This document shows, in pieces, positions 1-12,300 of a DNA stretch of 64,000 bases. Both the position numbers and the translations under genes were made by a program. Location of the stretch: NCBI RefSeq assembly GCF_032854445.1, contig NC_088295.1, forward strand, positions 29,880,470 to 29,944,469, read 5' to 3'. This DNA is from Liolophura sinensis. Its lineage: Eukaryota > Mollusca > Polyplacophora > Chitonida > Chitonidae. The notes beneath the pieces are model-generated. The model was not told the origin of the DNA. It was given only the letters and a program-made list of their open reading frames with translations, and made no database searches. Numbering within the stretch: the stretch's first letter is position 1; each line of letters opens with the position of its first letter.

Positions 1-345
1 TAATCTATCAGAAACAATACTGACAATTGGAATTTCTCTTGATTCATCTTCTCTGTTCGCATGTCTATAGCAGATTAATTGCTACTCAATAATTCACTTG
101 AAAATGCACGTATTGTCTCTCTGCAAATATACACGAGTAATTAATACCAGACAGTTGATATCAAGACGAAACGCAGAACTATACCCTTGTTGTTAGCGCC
201 AAACGATTCGACCTTTATTTTCAGGTCCTATATTTCAGGGTCAGTTTGCCTGCGACCCTGAAAAATTGGGTCAAGCTGACCCTACAATTTTGACAGTGTA
301 CTTCTGCGTGCATAAAAAGGTGGATTTCAACAGTTCACATCATCA

Positions 346-576
346 CGCGCAGCGTAGTGAACCCGAAGCCTCTCACCAATGCGGTCGCTGTGAGTTCAAG
401 ACCAGCCTATGCTGGCTTCCTCTCCGGCCCTACGTGGGAAGGTCTGTCAAAAACCTGCGGATGGTCGTGGGTTTCCCCCGGGTTCTGCCCGGTTTCCACC
501 CACCATAATGCTGGCCACCGTCGTATAAGTTAAATATTCTTGAGTACGGCGTAAAACAACAATCAAAAAAAAAAAA
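346..576 (+). mobile_element. SINE-2, full-length tRNA-derived SINE with TSD
   Basis: Complete non-autonomous retroposon flanked by a perfect 14-bp target-site duplication (agttcacatcatca at 332-345 and 576-589). The head has a degenerate tRNA-like box B (gagttcaagac, about 391-402), followed by the 'cctctccggccctacgtggg' block, a body with the ccaccataatgctgg motif, the terminal 'attcttgagtacggcgtaaaa' type end and an A-rich tail. It should be transcribed by RNA polymerase III and mobilised in trans by a LINE. This is the reference copy for the many SINE-2 fragments in the window. The 80-codon open frame inside it is an accident of repeat sequence. Confidence 0.85.
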
Positions 577-589
577 GTTCACATCATCA

Positions 590-2900
590 AGTTCTGACTC
601 GAGCTTCTATTCCCAGGTTTTTGGAACCCAAACATAAACTAGCCGTGGCTTCAACGAATGCTTTGAACATAATCGTTGGTAGCAGGTGTCATTTAATGGT
701 AAAAGCACACATGCTCCTCATTTGTGAATTCCAGTGTCAGCTGGAAAGCCTGTTTCTGTGAGCGAGGCAATTATTTTTAGTTGTGTTTATGCCTATCTAG
801 CCGGCTACACTGTCTAATTAACATTCTATAGGATACCCCCCAGTAAAGCAGAGGTGATGTGGTCGTCCCGGACGTCCTACACAAGTACTGACATCGATCA
901 CTTTCTCTGAACAAGAGACGTAAAAAAATAAATCACTTTTCACCCTCCAAAAAGTTGAAGAAGAATTACCCGACATCAAAATTGATTAATTTCTCATTGA
1001 CTCTTGAGTCGTTTGATGTTTATACCTTAAGAATGTACGAAGATGTTCCCTGCTGCACAGCGGAGCAAAAAACCGCTTTGACAGTTAACTTCCCGAATAG
1101 AGCATTCCCCACAATGCCTTCACGGTTTGTGCTTGAATCCTCAAGTACCTGGTGAGTTGGGCATGTATCCTCAAGCTATGCTACGCAAATTTCCATGCAT
1201 TCGTATGGAAGCGCGGAGTCGTATCAAACGCCATATATTTTCCTTGATTTGTTTAAGGCATTTTGAAGTTAATGGCAAAAACCCTAATGATGTTGGGTCT
1301 ATGATAGCAGGTTGAATGTTTGACCTTTGACCATCTTTTTCGTATTTCGGTTTATGACGAGTGTTGTCGGTCTTAATAGATCCTCTTTCACAGCAGCGCC
1401 TGGGCAAATTTGACGTTGAAACGAGTCACATATATCATATGAAGGCAATTTTACTTGCGTGTTTAATACTTTAACCAACTGTGCACCAGAAGAGATGAGA
1501 CAGTTTAACAGATGGATCTCTCACATGGTATTTGACCTTTCATACCAGAACGCAACACTCGTTAACTATCATGAATTTCAGTTACATATCATTGCAATCA
1601 CCAGATAGGTTAAAGTGGTGTGACAGTATTTCGCATATCACAGGTTAGTGCTAACGTTGACTGATAAGTCAGTCAGAAAGTACAGCCAGCTTGACGGGTA
1701 TTATAAAACATTAAAAAGAAAATGTAGAATCAGAAAAGCTGTCTCAAATCAAACTTTAAGTTTAGCCAGTATTACGCACAAATTGTTCCTGTTATGGCTT
1801 AATTCAAGCATTGACGTCGACCATTGCAAGCACTGTCATAGTATTTAACTCTTTTTAAAAAACTTAACGTCATGTAAGGAAACACGAGCGTCAATAATAT
1901 GACCGATTCTTCACAAAATGCCCAACTTTATGAGCAGATTGAAATTACTCGACTAATTAAGGTCAGCTGGGTTCACACTTTATCGAACGGAAGCTGACAG
2001 CATGTGTTCTGAGTGGGCGTTATTGGCATACCAAATGAACTGCCGTGGAATCAGCAGGATTCACACGTAAGTCTAAATTACAGATTGTACTTCTGACACG
2101 GGCATTTTTATCACAAATGTCAAAGACGTTGCTTTTGAAATGATCTATGTCATATTCAGTGGAAAATGGACGCAAAAGGCAGAGCAATGCTAATAAAAAT
2201 AGGCACGGTATTATTCCTTCTCATGAACATTGTTAAGCGCATATTATGTTATGCATATAGATTATGTTACGTATTAGACTAACCTCATAAATCATGTGTT
2301 CTTATTTTGGAACAATATTTCAAGTATACGCCTTGTTAAATTATAGGAATATTCAATAAATCCACTGGTAAGTTTCACGTATTACACTTACTCTTATTCC
2401 CGAAAGCGAACGTTTCATTTTATATTGCCATCATCAGGTGATGTAGAATTTACATCTACATGCTGGGTAATCACATTTAAATTAACCCTTTTCATCCAAA
2501 TGTTGATATATGTTCATAGTGGACAAAACAACTAGTGGTGTAGGTAAATGAGGCCTGGTTCCTTTTACTTCTCTAATTTACACACCTCCCAACATTGGAG
2601 GGCGAAAAAAATGTGCACTTTACTAAGGCCTCTAAATATACAGTGCAACAAAAGAAAGTTTCCCCTAAAACGTTGTTTGATATCTCCAGTGGTATGTACA
2701 ATATCGCATTAAACTTCTGTACACACTATCACAGTAATCCGGCGGACGTGGCATATCAAGGACTGATCAAATCTGGTTGACTCCTTTTGTGAAATTTTCA
2801 AAATCGACCGATTTTCAATTTGCGCATGCCCATTAGCGCACAACTGCTCCTGCACGTTAATCCGTGATATACCATGTCCCGCCAGATTACTGGGATGGTG
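590..2900. other. Anonymous non-coding stretch
   Basis: No coding region, RNA gene or recognisable repeat seen. Open frames are short (under 80 codons) and match nothing I recognise. Probably intergenic or intronic. Confidence 0.5.
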
Positions 2901-2944
2901 TGTGCAAAATGTTATTGCGATCTGTGCAAAATGTTATTGCGATC
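2901..2944. repeat. 22-bp perfect tandem duplication
   Basis: The unit tgtgcaaaatgttattgcga plus tc occurs twice head to tail (2901-2922 and 2923-2944) without mismatch. This looks like a recent slippage-type duplication. Confidence 0.9.
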
Positions 2945-4481
2945 TGGTACATATCAAGAAAGATATCAAACAACGTTTTGGAGGGAATTTACTTTTGTTG
3001 CACTGTTCAGAAACCTCACATAAAAGTTTTAAATTTATAGAATTTTCTGTGTCTATTACCTACAACTTACCAATACATGAATCTTATCACATTTCATTGA
3101 GAAAAAAATACACAAATAAAAAGTCAGCATTTTTATGTCGCTTACCATTCAATCACCCAGAAACTCGTTGCCTGGATGCATTCCCATTGTGACTCCCATG
3201 GAACCTTTTAAATGCCCTGCTCTCTATGGTTTTGTGAGCATGATTCCAGGAAGTCGTAGGCATAAGCACTCCCTTATGTAGCCTTTCGTGAAGTTCACTG
3301 GAAGCATCCTGCCTTCCAGTATTACATATGTCACAGGTAGAAAACTTTGCTTGGAATTTGTCAGAGGTCGGTGGTTTGACTCAGGACAGTCAATTTCCTC
3401 CACTCATAACACGGAGGCCATTGGTTAATAATATACGCGACTGGCGTTGAAGAAATGGTGAGCAAATATAAAATAAATATTTCCGAGAAAGTATCTTTGT
3501 GTAAGTACTTTGTTATCTAAACAGTTGTATAGTTAGTAAAAACTGATGTTCGTAATGCAAAAACAATAGTCCCGTTGGTGACTCGAGAAAATGACATGTG
3601 GAGTGCGGAACTATAATGAAAAATAACATGGGTGTTTGTTTTAAAAAGTGATTGTGACAAATGTTGCCAAAGTTAGACTAAACTGACGCGGAAAAAAATA
3701 ATGTTAGCATGAACAGCATCAATGGAGAACTCACGATACTCCTTTCCTTCTTTAATATCCTCGTCCAGAGCTATATACTGTTTGATTCTTTCTTGTAGCA
3801 CGTCAAATGTTTTGTTGTATATGTGCTCTTAAAATCTACACTGGTGTTACAGCAGAAAACTGAGTCGTTTACTGCTGGTTCGATCCCTTTGAGCAACACG
3901 TCAGTCTTACATTTTTTTCACACTTCTGAACGCCAATTTTGGGTTTCTTTCGACGCAGTTGATGCTGTGTCCACCGTTAAATGTATAATAAGGCTTACAG
4001 GATAATTTGTCGCCACAATAAAAGTCATTATACAAGAGCAAGTAGACGTAGCCATCTTACGTCATTTTGGTTATCTAACCATACTCTTAAGACCTACTTA
4101 CTTTTCGCCCGCCTCCAAAGCAATTTTCACCCGTTTAACAGCTGGCAATTTCTTCCTCCTCAGAGATTTAGTTTATGGACACAGCTCAGAGTGGGACTGA
4201 CAGCTTATCGATCTTAAGCCATTCATCGTCTTTTTGCTCAAATTCTCTAGTTATCCCCCTGCCATGGAAGTATGTGTAATTGCTAAAAATGTTGGGGTGA
4301 CACGTGTAATTTAGAAAAACATGTGCGGAACTTTGTCGCCAGACAATTAATCCCGATAATAGTGAACAATGGACTCGACTACTTTCGCACCGTGTTTAGG
4401 ACATGTGCACATATTTATTTCTTCATTGTCAGCTCTGTCATTGACTTCTAGTTCCACTGATATTTGTATTACTTTATTTTT
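2945..4481. other. Anonymous non-coding stretch
   Basis: Nothing recognised. The 96-codon frame at 2902-3192 begins inside the tandem duplication and has no recognisable similarity. Confidence 0.5.
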
Positions 4482-4602
4482 TGCGCCATACTTATGGACA
4501 GTTAACTTACACGACCGGCCAGCATTATGGTGGGAGGAAATCGGGCTTAGTCTAGGTAATATCCACGACCATCCGCAGGTTGCAGGCAGGTCTTTCTATG
4601 GA
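4482..4602 (-). mobile_element. SINE-2 fragment, degraded
   Basis: Contains the reverse complement of the SINE-2 body: ccagcattatggtgggagga, a c/tgggc stretch, and cgaccatccgcaggttgcag. Head and tail are poorly preserved and no TSD is visible, so it is an older, truncated copy. Confidence 0.6.
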
Positions 4603-5184
4603 TGATCCAGTGTTATATGTAGCATGGTATACATAAAAAATGCAAGTCGCCTTAAATACTTTTTCAGTCTGAAGAGAAATAAGGGATTTAGCTCACCATT
4701 GATAAATGATCCGAAAAAGTATGCAGCGTTCCAGACAAAACAATTAAAAGTGGCGCAGATTGCTAACGCAGAAGACTACTTACAGCTTAGCTTAATGTTT
4801 GTTCGGAGCTGTTAGCTTTGCACTTCTTTGTCCGGAACCTTGCAAGGCTCGCCTATAAGTGGCAGGTCAGCTGACAGTAGATTTATCGAGGCTCCGTGAG
4901 TGGGTGAGTTGCAGCTTTGATCTGTCTTGGTTTGTCAGGCTCAAGGAGTATGCAAAATATGGCCAAATTATATACCACAAAGATCAATGCAACAAAAGCC
5001 AGGCGAGTAAACCACATGTCCGAATTGAATGAAAAGTGATGAAGAGGTAAGATGAAAAGAAACACACTAAACCAGCAGGACATATAGATTCATTTGCAAG
5101 CCATAGTTTAAAAATCAACAATGTCGTCAGCCACTATAATACTGTATTTAAGAGCACAACGAAAATACAAGTTGCTATTCATTT
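4603..5184. other. Anonymous stretch; one hydrophobic frame on the minus strand
   Basis: No gene recognised. A minus-strand frame (4883-5083) reads as a hydrophobic, transmembrane-like segment after a pyrimidine-rich run. There is no family match and no convincing splice structure, so I do not call it a gene. Confidence 0.4.
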
Positions 5185-5198
5185 ACTTATTTATTTGA

Positions 5199-5564
5199 CC
5201 GGCCTGGATAGCACAGTTGGTAGAGCGTCCGCTTCAGGACCGGTAGATCCAGGATCAATCCTTGATCGAGTCACACCTAAGACTTTAAAAGAGGAAGTTG
5301 TAACTTCCTCGCTTGGCGTTCGGCATGAAGGGGATAGTGCAACGACTGGTTGACCCGTATCAGTATAATGGCTCGGGCGGGGCGTCTTACTTGCCTTCGG
5401 TAAGTCGTCTCAGTGAGGCAGCACTAAATAAAAGAGCGGTGGAAATCCGTCCTGCAACAAGGAGGCACATTTCACGTACATGCACCCTAAGGATTCCTTC
5501 GTCGTCATATGACTGGAAAATTGTTGAGTACGACGTTAAACCCCAAGCACTCACTCACTCACTC
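5199..5564 (+). mobile_element. SINE-1, full-length tRNA-derived SINE with TSD
   Basis: Complete element bounded by a perfect 14-bp TSD, acttatttatttga (5185-5198 and 5565-5578). The tRNA-like head has a good box A (tagcacagttgg) and a weaker box B (ggatcaatcc). The core contains 'gtatcagtataatgg' and 'gccttcggtaag', followed by 'ctgcaacaaggaggca'. The 3' end runs catatgactggaaaattg, then cgacgttaaaccccaag, then a (CACT)n tail. The young-looking TSD suggests a fairly recent insertion. It is non-autonomous, and its 3' end resembles that of the LINE at 9.1-12.3 kb. Confidence 0.9.
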
Positions 5565-5578
5565 ACTTATTTATTTGA

Positions 5579-7188
5579 TTGTGCTGTGACCATTAGCCAG
5601 CTATCACATTGTTGACACCAGTTTCCATCATGCGCCCGCTACAAAATCCTTTCAACATACGCCAACGTCACCAACCCGTTTTGCTATTTAGAACAATGAG
5701 ATCTATCCCTATAAGCATGTCATCTAATCATAACCCGAGTTGCTCTGAATAGTTGCCAAACTATCAACATCAAACTGTTTTGTGATTATTATCACGGCTA
5801 ATGATAAGTAATTTATTTACATGCTGTGTGTCCCATGTGCTCTTGTAGTTGTTAACCCGCAAGTCATTTTAGGTTGTCTCCACAGACAGTGTCACAATAG
5901 ACTGCCATATCTGTGCTAAACTATACATCGCGGAACATGATTACAAACAGTGCCATACTGGACTGCCAGTGTGGCGTTTGGTCATCTCTGACTCACGACT
6001 AAACTTTATTTGGTTTATTTTTCTCTAGTAATATTCTGATTTTTTTCTCCAGTTTATTTTCGCCTTGTTAACGGTAAAAAATGCATGTAGTATAATTGAC
6101 TCCCTTCTTAAAATACAATTAAGTCACGGTGTGCTTTTTTAATTAGTGTAGCCCTTCAGCTTAGAGCTATCCTGCCGAACATCATTAAAGATGATTTTAT
6201 TGTTAAGTTAAAAACTTGCTACGAGGTCATCCATGGCTTCTGGAAAGGAAGGGCGTAAATGTGGTGAATGGGTGGGCGGGAAAATATCGGATGGCCTCGT
6301 CTGGAAGTATGTTCGTAATGAGGATGAATCCGGTAATGGAGGCACACTGTGAACGTGAGGTATACAAGTAATAACAGGGATCGGAATGCTTCATAAGCGT
6401 CAGGCTACACAGAAAAACTCTTAAGTACATTGGGAAAAACTATGAATGCGCGTCTCAAAGCCGAGAAAAGATTCTAAAAATTGCTACGTTGAGGAATTTC
6501 TTCCGAGGTACAGGATGTCTTTGACAGCTAAATTGACTTTCATCATTGTTAACCGTGTCTTGGGTAACGATATCACATGACGACATCTTGACAGCAAAAA
6601 CTCAAAATTATGCACAGATGTATTATACCGATGTATAATTTGAAGCAAGAAAATGCAGTAGCTAAAGATTTTTTTATGCTTTTCCAAGAAACTGTTACCT
6701 GCACTTTTACTGTTCTAAATGTATTTTCGTTGCACAGTATAGTCTTATTGCCAGAAAAGGTTAAACGTGAATATGAATCATAGCTGTAACCAGCAATGGC
6801 AAATTTATCAGTATTATATTAGTACCCGTATTTGTTGTATTTTGCAAGCACTTCTTTGTCGTATAGGGATTTCAATCAATGTCACAAACTGTCATAAGTA
6901 AAACAGATTAATCAAGGATATTCCCTCACACTTCTTCACTCAATTTGCTGTTACAGCACGGAAGACAGTAAGGCGGCATTTCGCTGTGTCGCTGAAAGGG
7001 CATGTGACAGGCAGAATGCAATCGACATGTCTGTGACGACTGTCATTCAGCGCAAAACAGATTTTGTGGATTCCTTCCTTATTAGTGTCCGTGAGCTTTT
7101 GACGATAATAAATAGTAGATGACGCTTGTGTTGGCCAACACCACTTCATATTATAGACTTCAACATCCAAATGACCTACCCCGATAAA
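5579..7188. other. Anonymous non-coding stretch
   Basis: AT-rich sequence with only short open frames (under 70 codons). No repeat, RNA gene or exon recognised. Confidence 0.5.
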
Positions 7189-7356
7189 GCAGGGATAGTG
7201 CAACGACTGGTTAACCCCGTATCAGTATAATGGCCCAAGTGGTGCAGCTTACTTGCCTTCGGTAAGGCGTCTCATTAAAGGAGCACTAGATAAGGGAGCG
7301 GTGAAAATCCGTCCTGCAACAAGGAGTCACATTACACGCGCACTAAGGATTCCTTA
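7189..7356 (+). mobile_element. SINE-1 fragment (body only)
   Basis: Matches SINE-1 from 'gggatagtgcaacgactggtt' through 'gccttcggtaaggcgtctca' to 'cctgcaacaaggagtcac' and 'ctaaggattcctta'. It lacks both the tRNA head and the tail, so it is truncated at both ends and immobile. Confidence 0.85.
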
Positions 7357-7978
7357 GTATAGTAAATTATATTCCTTTTATATACTCGAGTTCAGGGTTT
7401 ACTTTTACACTGTAGCTACAATTATTTTGTGCGAGGGCGCCGTGGACGTTACTGGGACACATTAAGAATGGTCAGGGTGAAATAGACAGCATATGTCAAC
7501 GTCCAGGCCTCATAGCTTCTTATCCATCGATTATTCGTGCATGACATCTTCATGTTCATTTTAAGATGGACTATACCTTAAAAAATGATGTAACTCTATA
7601 TCTTGACATTTAAGCTTGACAGAGTATATGGTTTTTATTATCTGCCATAATTGACATACCACATGCCAAATGCTTATGACAGCCTCATCTGTACTTGTTT
7701 GGTCGAGCTCACGGGTTGTATATACATTACAGGCATAACAATGTATTGGTATAACACTATACTTTTGGATTTAGAGAGTCATGTTGCTAAACAAGTAAGG
7801 AATGATATAATTATAAGTCGATTTGAAAACGGCGATTTAAGCTTTGCAAGGACATTTGACATCGATCATAGGTGCAGGTCACACACACTTTTTTGCATAC
7901 AAATTCCTTGTCATCCTTGAGATATTTTATCACACATTCGGAGAATGACTCAATTCTGAAAACCTGAAATCTTGATCG
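7357..7978. other. Anonymous non-coding stretch
   Basis: An 89-codon frame at 7651-7920 is the longest open frame. It has no recognisable similarity, and nothing else was seen. Confidence 0.4.
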
Positions 7979-8432
7979 GATGTAAAACGGATCCTACGCG
8001 GATCCTACGGCTATGATGGGCGGCCCATACGCCGATGTTATCGCCATCTTACGCGGATCTTGATTGACAGGGACATGTAGTCTCGTTTACTGCATTTTAG
8101 CATTTGCCCACACGCTAGCTATAAATATGACACAATGTATCTTCAGTCTGCTTAACTGGTTAAGCAGGCGTGGTGACGAGAAAAGTATTAGTTAATGGTC
8201 TATCATTCGCCTAACTCACACATTCAAGCCAGTAAAAAGGTGAGCTAGGTAAATGCTTTCCGGTTTCTCGAGAAAGTTTATTAGTGTCAGTGGAAATGTA
8301 AAATCGGATGCGCTTTCTCGGATAACCATAGATGATGTCGTAAAATCCTACTCGGATGATGGTCGAATCCTACGCCTATCATGTGCGGATCCTACGCCCA
8401 TTATACGGGGATAATACATCCATCTTGACTGT
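7979..8432. repeat. Pair of diverged direct repeats rich in GGATCCTACG
   Basis: About 100 bp at 7979-8075 (gtaaaacggatcctacgcgg, ctatgatgggcgg, catcttacgcggatcttgat) is echoed at 8340-8432 (gtaaaatcctactcggatga, cgaatcctacgcctatcatg, cggatcctacgccc, catcttgactg). An oppositely oriented atcggcgtatg follows at about 8437. The local CpG density is higher than in the surroundings. It could be the ends of an unidentified element or a decayed minisatellite. Confidence 0.5.
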
Positions 8433-9079
8433 ATGATCGGCGTATGATGTGAACGTCTTACATATTACAAATATTATGTCCTTCATGCGCGGATTTTCCG
8501 ACCCACATCCCTGCCAGATATATTGTTAGGATCGAGCAGTACTGTATATCTACCAGGTCACTTTCAGGAAAAAAGATTTAGAATATCAATCCAAAGGACC
8601 TAATGTACAACTTATAGTGCTACATTCTGTTTATTAGGCATGTGCGGTCTTCATTACAAGGCTGCGTTATCTGCAGTGACACATGTGCAGGTTTTATACT
8701 TGCGGCCATTCACACCTATAAGGTTGATAATTTCACCCACGTAATGTTACAACTCATCCGCCTAGGTAACCTGTCTAACACACTGAACAGGTGCGTTTTT
8801 ACAAATTTGGAGCTGATCATCTGTACGATGGAAACAAATGGGACAGATTAAACCTGAGAGTAAAAACGCTCACAAAGGATATAGTCAATCTATTTTAGTG
8901 TCACGCTGTCTTATTTTCTGAGAAGTGTTACACATTGAGTTCACGTTGCTCGCAGGATGATGGATCCAAAGCGAAAAAGCCCAAAGATAGACTTTAAACA
9001 CATTCATCCATTTTGCATAAGTATCATTTTGTTGATATGGTGATTTAATAGCACGTCCATGTATCTTATATGTCTTCTC
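8433..9079. other. Anonymous non-coding stretch
   Basis: No recognisable feature. The sequence runs up to the probable 5' region of the LINE. Confidence 0.4.
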
Positions 9080-9699
9080 GCTGTATCTTCAACAGTGCGA
9101 CAGTTGAAACCCCACTTGGATCTACAGGGTGAAAAGAATAGGATCTCAGCCCACTAAGCAAGCTTGTTGTAAAAGGCGACTGACTTGTGAGCCCGGTGGG
9201 TATAACTGGCTCACTTCTTCTCGGTTTGTGTGATAGGCAACCAAGGAGCGACCGGTTTGCTGTGGGTTGCGACACGTTATCTCCGAGGACGAGATCCTGG
9301 TGGCTTAAGGCGTGTTGGTCTTACGACATCCTCACGCCGAACACTTCACTTTGCTTACTTGGAGGGAGACGGGAGGTCGGATGGGGCCGGTCTATCAATT
9401 GGCTTGGTTATGTCAAAATTTATCCATAACACCGCTCTTTAGAGGAAAATTTCGTTTGCGGCAATACGTCTGAGGTGGTTGTTCATGGGGCCATTTGGGT
9501 AGTCCGTGTCTAAAGTGACCTTCTTCATTGGGTGAGAAACAGAGCAGCTTGTGGTAAGCAAAAGGGGTGCGCATATTTATCCCAAACTAGTCGAGTATCC
9601 CTCGTATGGAGTACTTGATGTGTTTCCTGCTGGGTTCCCCAGGTTCAAGCATCGCCTTAGCTGGCACTCCGTGGTGGGTGTGGAGCACGTAGGATGAAT

Positions 9700-10720
9700 T
9701 TCTATTAAATATGTGCCATGTCTTAAATATTTCTCAAAATCTTTCTAATCTATCTATCACGTCTTCCTCACGGCCGACTTCAAGTGCCGACAAAAAGAGG
9801 AAGTTGAAGGATTTTTCGCACACGTTTCCTGAAACATAAAAAAGCGTGAAAAATAAGATTCATAGACATTCTAATCGAATTCCTCCGGCAACAACAATGT
9901 ATAAATTTATTATGTTAAAAAAATCCGGGTGTACGTGTCTTTGTTTCCACTCACATTTCCCTGAACAGCTGTCACGGAATAATTCGTGATAGGGATCAAG
10001 ATATTATTGAACTTTCGGAAGAAGAAATCTGCGAAGAATTACGATCTCAGGGTGTTTCTAGAGTGAGACCCTTCCCTGTGGAGAAATCTGGCAACATTCC
10101 TAAATTAAAAACATATCTTCTCTTCCATCGTATATCTACATTGGCCCGCATAGCATTAATGTGGATATATATATCCGACCCGACATGTTGTTTCACTTGC
10201 CAAAAATTTGGCCACAGCAAGAGCTAAAGTAAAAATGAGCTGGCTTGTTTTCGATGCGGCAGTGAAGATCATAATGTTTTCGACTGTAGCAGCACAGTTA
10301 AATGCGGTGTAGATCACATGGCCTCATCTAAGGAATGTCCCGCTATCGTTAAAGAAAAAGAAATAATCAACATAAAAGTAAAAAAAAAAAACATATCTTG
10401 TCAAGAAGCCCGCAGATTAGTCATACCCTCTAAATTTTCTCCTCAGACTTGTTTGCCAAAGTGGTCAGGCGAGTAACACCTGTTGCTTCTTTGACTTGGT
10501 CCACTAAAAACAACAAACCTAGTTCTACTTCTGTGCAACTTCCGGTTCAACCCGCACTTAATTCTTGCTCAATCCAGACTACTTCAATGCAACAAATATA
10601 AACTAGTAAATAGTACCGAACAAACTGATAAATGTCAACCCAATACCCCTAAAAATAATAATTTCAAAAATAAGTTCAAAATTAAACCTCTAAGTAATAA
10701 TAATAAATCTAATAATAAAA
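9700..10720 (+). pseudogene. LINE ORF1 (gag-like, CCHC zinc knuckles), broken
   Basis: ORF1 proteins of this LINE group bind element RNA. From 9964 the sequence reads as one open frame for 87 codons: NSCHGIIRDRDQ, then ELSEEEICEEL, then CCFTCQKFGHSKS, and stops at TAA 10225-10227. The same frame continues past the stop with a complete second knuckle (CFRCGSEDHNVFDC, CX2CX4HX4C), a third cysteine/histidine stretch (KCGVDHMASSKEC), a lysine-rich helix and 'SCQEARRLV', which is typical of the region downstream of the knuckles. The first knuckle has lost its last cysteine. Upstream, about 9780-9830, a frame encoding 'SSADKKRKLK' may be the basic N-terminal part. The C-terminal region is Asn/Lys-rich and runs directly into an internal deletion at about 10720. 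Confidence 0.8.
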
Positions 10721-12120
10721 TGCCTACGACACCACATGGAAATATGGTATTTTAAAAGACTTCTCGGATACAGGCCGACTACCAATATATATATCGGAAT
10801 TTTTCATCGGCAGGAAGTGGGTGTATTCCAGGGCAGTATACTGTCACCAACTTTATTTAGCATAAAAAATCAATAGCTTAGCAAAAACATTAAAAAATTG
10901 GCACAGAGGGTTCTTTATATGTCGAATATTAAATCCACAAAGGCTCTCGATATAATTAAGGCCGTGTGTATTGGAGTGCTGACCGATTTGTGTTATTAAA
11001 TCTATATCGTTCTCTGCTAAGGTGTAAGTGTGACTTTGGGTCAATCATTTACGGCTCTACAAGGAAGTCGTATGTAAAATGTTGGATCCTGTTCATGGAC
11101 CAGGGTTTGAGACTCAATCTTGGTGCTTTTAGATCCTCACCAGTAGGGAGTTTATACGTTGACGCTAATGAGCCGTCATTATATCACAGGCGTATAAAAC
11201 TTAGCCTTCAATATGCTACAAAGCTTAAAGCTCATCAAATAAACTCTACCTATGACTGTGTTTTCAACCCACTATATGTGGACAAAAATAATATATGTAT
11301 TACAGTAAATGTACGATACCTTCGTTCTGTTTTCGTGTTCGGGACCATATTGTCGAAGCTGACATCAAGCTAGAGGATATAAAGCCGGTCTCTTTTCCGG
11401 AGTCTCCTTCCTGAGTTCTTCAACAACTTAATATTTGATCATCTTAATCATAAAAAATCACATACAAATCCTCTTATAATTCAGCAAAACTTTTTAGGCT
11501 AATTATCCGGATTATAAATTTATTTATATTGATGGGTCAAAGGATTACGTCCGCCTTACAACAGCGAGTCACTTCTTTTCGTCTTCCAACCTCATCTTCC
11601 ATATTTCCGGCCGATAACTATGCTCCTGGCCTTATCATACGTTTCTCCTGTGCATGCCCGAAAGACTATGAGATGTACTAACTCGCTTTTTTTCCTTTTG
11701 GCAATAGCGAATAATACATTTAAAATCCTTTGATTCTTGATATTTTAGCCATACATAGGAAATTATTTATAAGACGTAAAGATAATATATTCTGTTGGAT
11801 ACCAGGTCAAATTGGTATCCATGAAAACACAGTCGTAGACAGTGAGGCAAAGGCTGTCCTAAATATACTCATATACCTAAAATACTCTATACTGATTTTC
11901 GATCCAATGGTCTTGAATATATTTCGTCCAATTAGGCAAAATGAATATGATTTAGGGATGCATAATAAACTTTACACTATGAACATTCTCGTCTCTCACA
12001 ATTATATTCTCGATGGATGCTGTGCTCCCGGGTGTGTTGATGTGATGTTCAATAGTACATGAAATATTTCCTTACAATGTTCTACATTATTATAGGAATA
12101 TTGTGGTTTTCGAGTTTTAG
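10721..12120 (+). pseudogene. LINE ORF2 (reverse transcriptase-RNase H), broken
   Basis: The remnant starts inside RT. AYDTTWKYGILKDF (10722 on) carries the first catalytic Asp of RT. After a small deletion comes QEVGVFQGSILSPTLFSIK (RT motif B region). The palm with YxDD is missing. 10966-11300 encodes the post-RT region: WSADRFVLLNLYRSLL, DFGSIIYGS, GLRLNLGAFRSSPV and SLYVDANEPSL. YIDGSKD at about 11525 holds the first RNase H Asp. 11760-11870 gives DNIFCWIPGQIGIHEN and DSEAKAV, the last RNase H motif. About 11938-12110 resembles the C-terminal tail. At least two frame changes and several lost motifs make it non-functional. The AP-endonuclease domain normally preceding RT is absent. Confidence 0.85.
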
Positions 12121-12300
12121 CTGAGGTTTGGTTCTTTTCAGCTGTTTTTAAACACGTTCGTTTATTTTTGCTTACGTTTTTGTCTTCTCATCCTATCGGA
12201 AGCCATTTACTGGCTCCTGTTTTGACCTTGTTCTCCCCATGATATGGCTGGAAAATTGCCGATGTGGCGTTAAGCCATAATCATTCATTCATTCATTCTT

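Larger units (their letters stand above)
9080..12298 (+). mobile_element. Defective I/Nimb-like (jockey-like) non-LTR retrotransposon
   Basis: In order: a GC-richer 5' region (about 9080-9700, containing ctggcactccgtggtgggtg); ORF1 remnants with zinc knuckles (to about 10720); ORF2 pieces for RT, the post-RT region and RNase H; a 3' UTR; and a (ATTC)n tail at 12281-12298 preceded by ggctggaaaattgcc and gcgttaagccataa. Presence of RNase H downstream of RT points to the I superfamily. The AP-endonuclease, the first part of RT and the YxDD palm motif are deleted, and there are stops and frameshifts, so the copy is dead. The 5' boundary is approximate and no TSD was found. Confidence 0.85.

Noticed and set aside
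266-508. 80-codon ORF near the window start
   Set aside because: Lies mostly within the SINE-2 insertion.
9187-9442. Two overlapping 70-80 codon ORFs
   Set aside because: They fall in the GC-richer 5' region of the LINE and show no protein motif.
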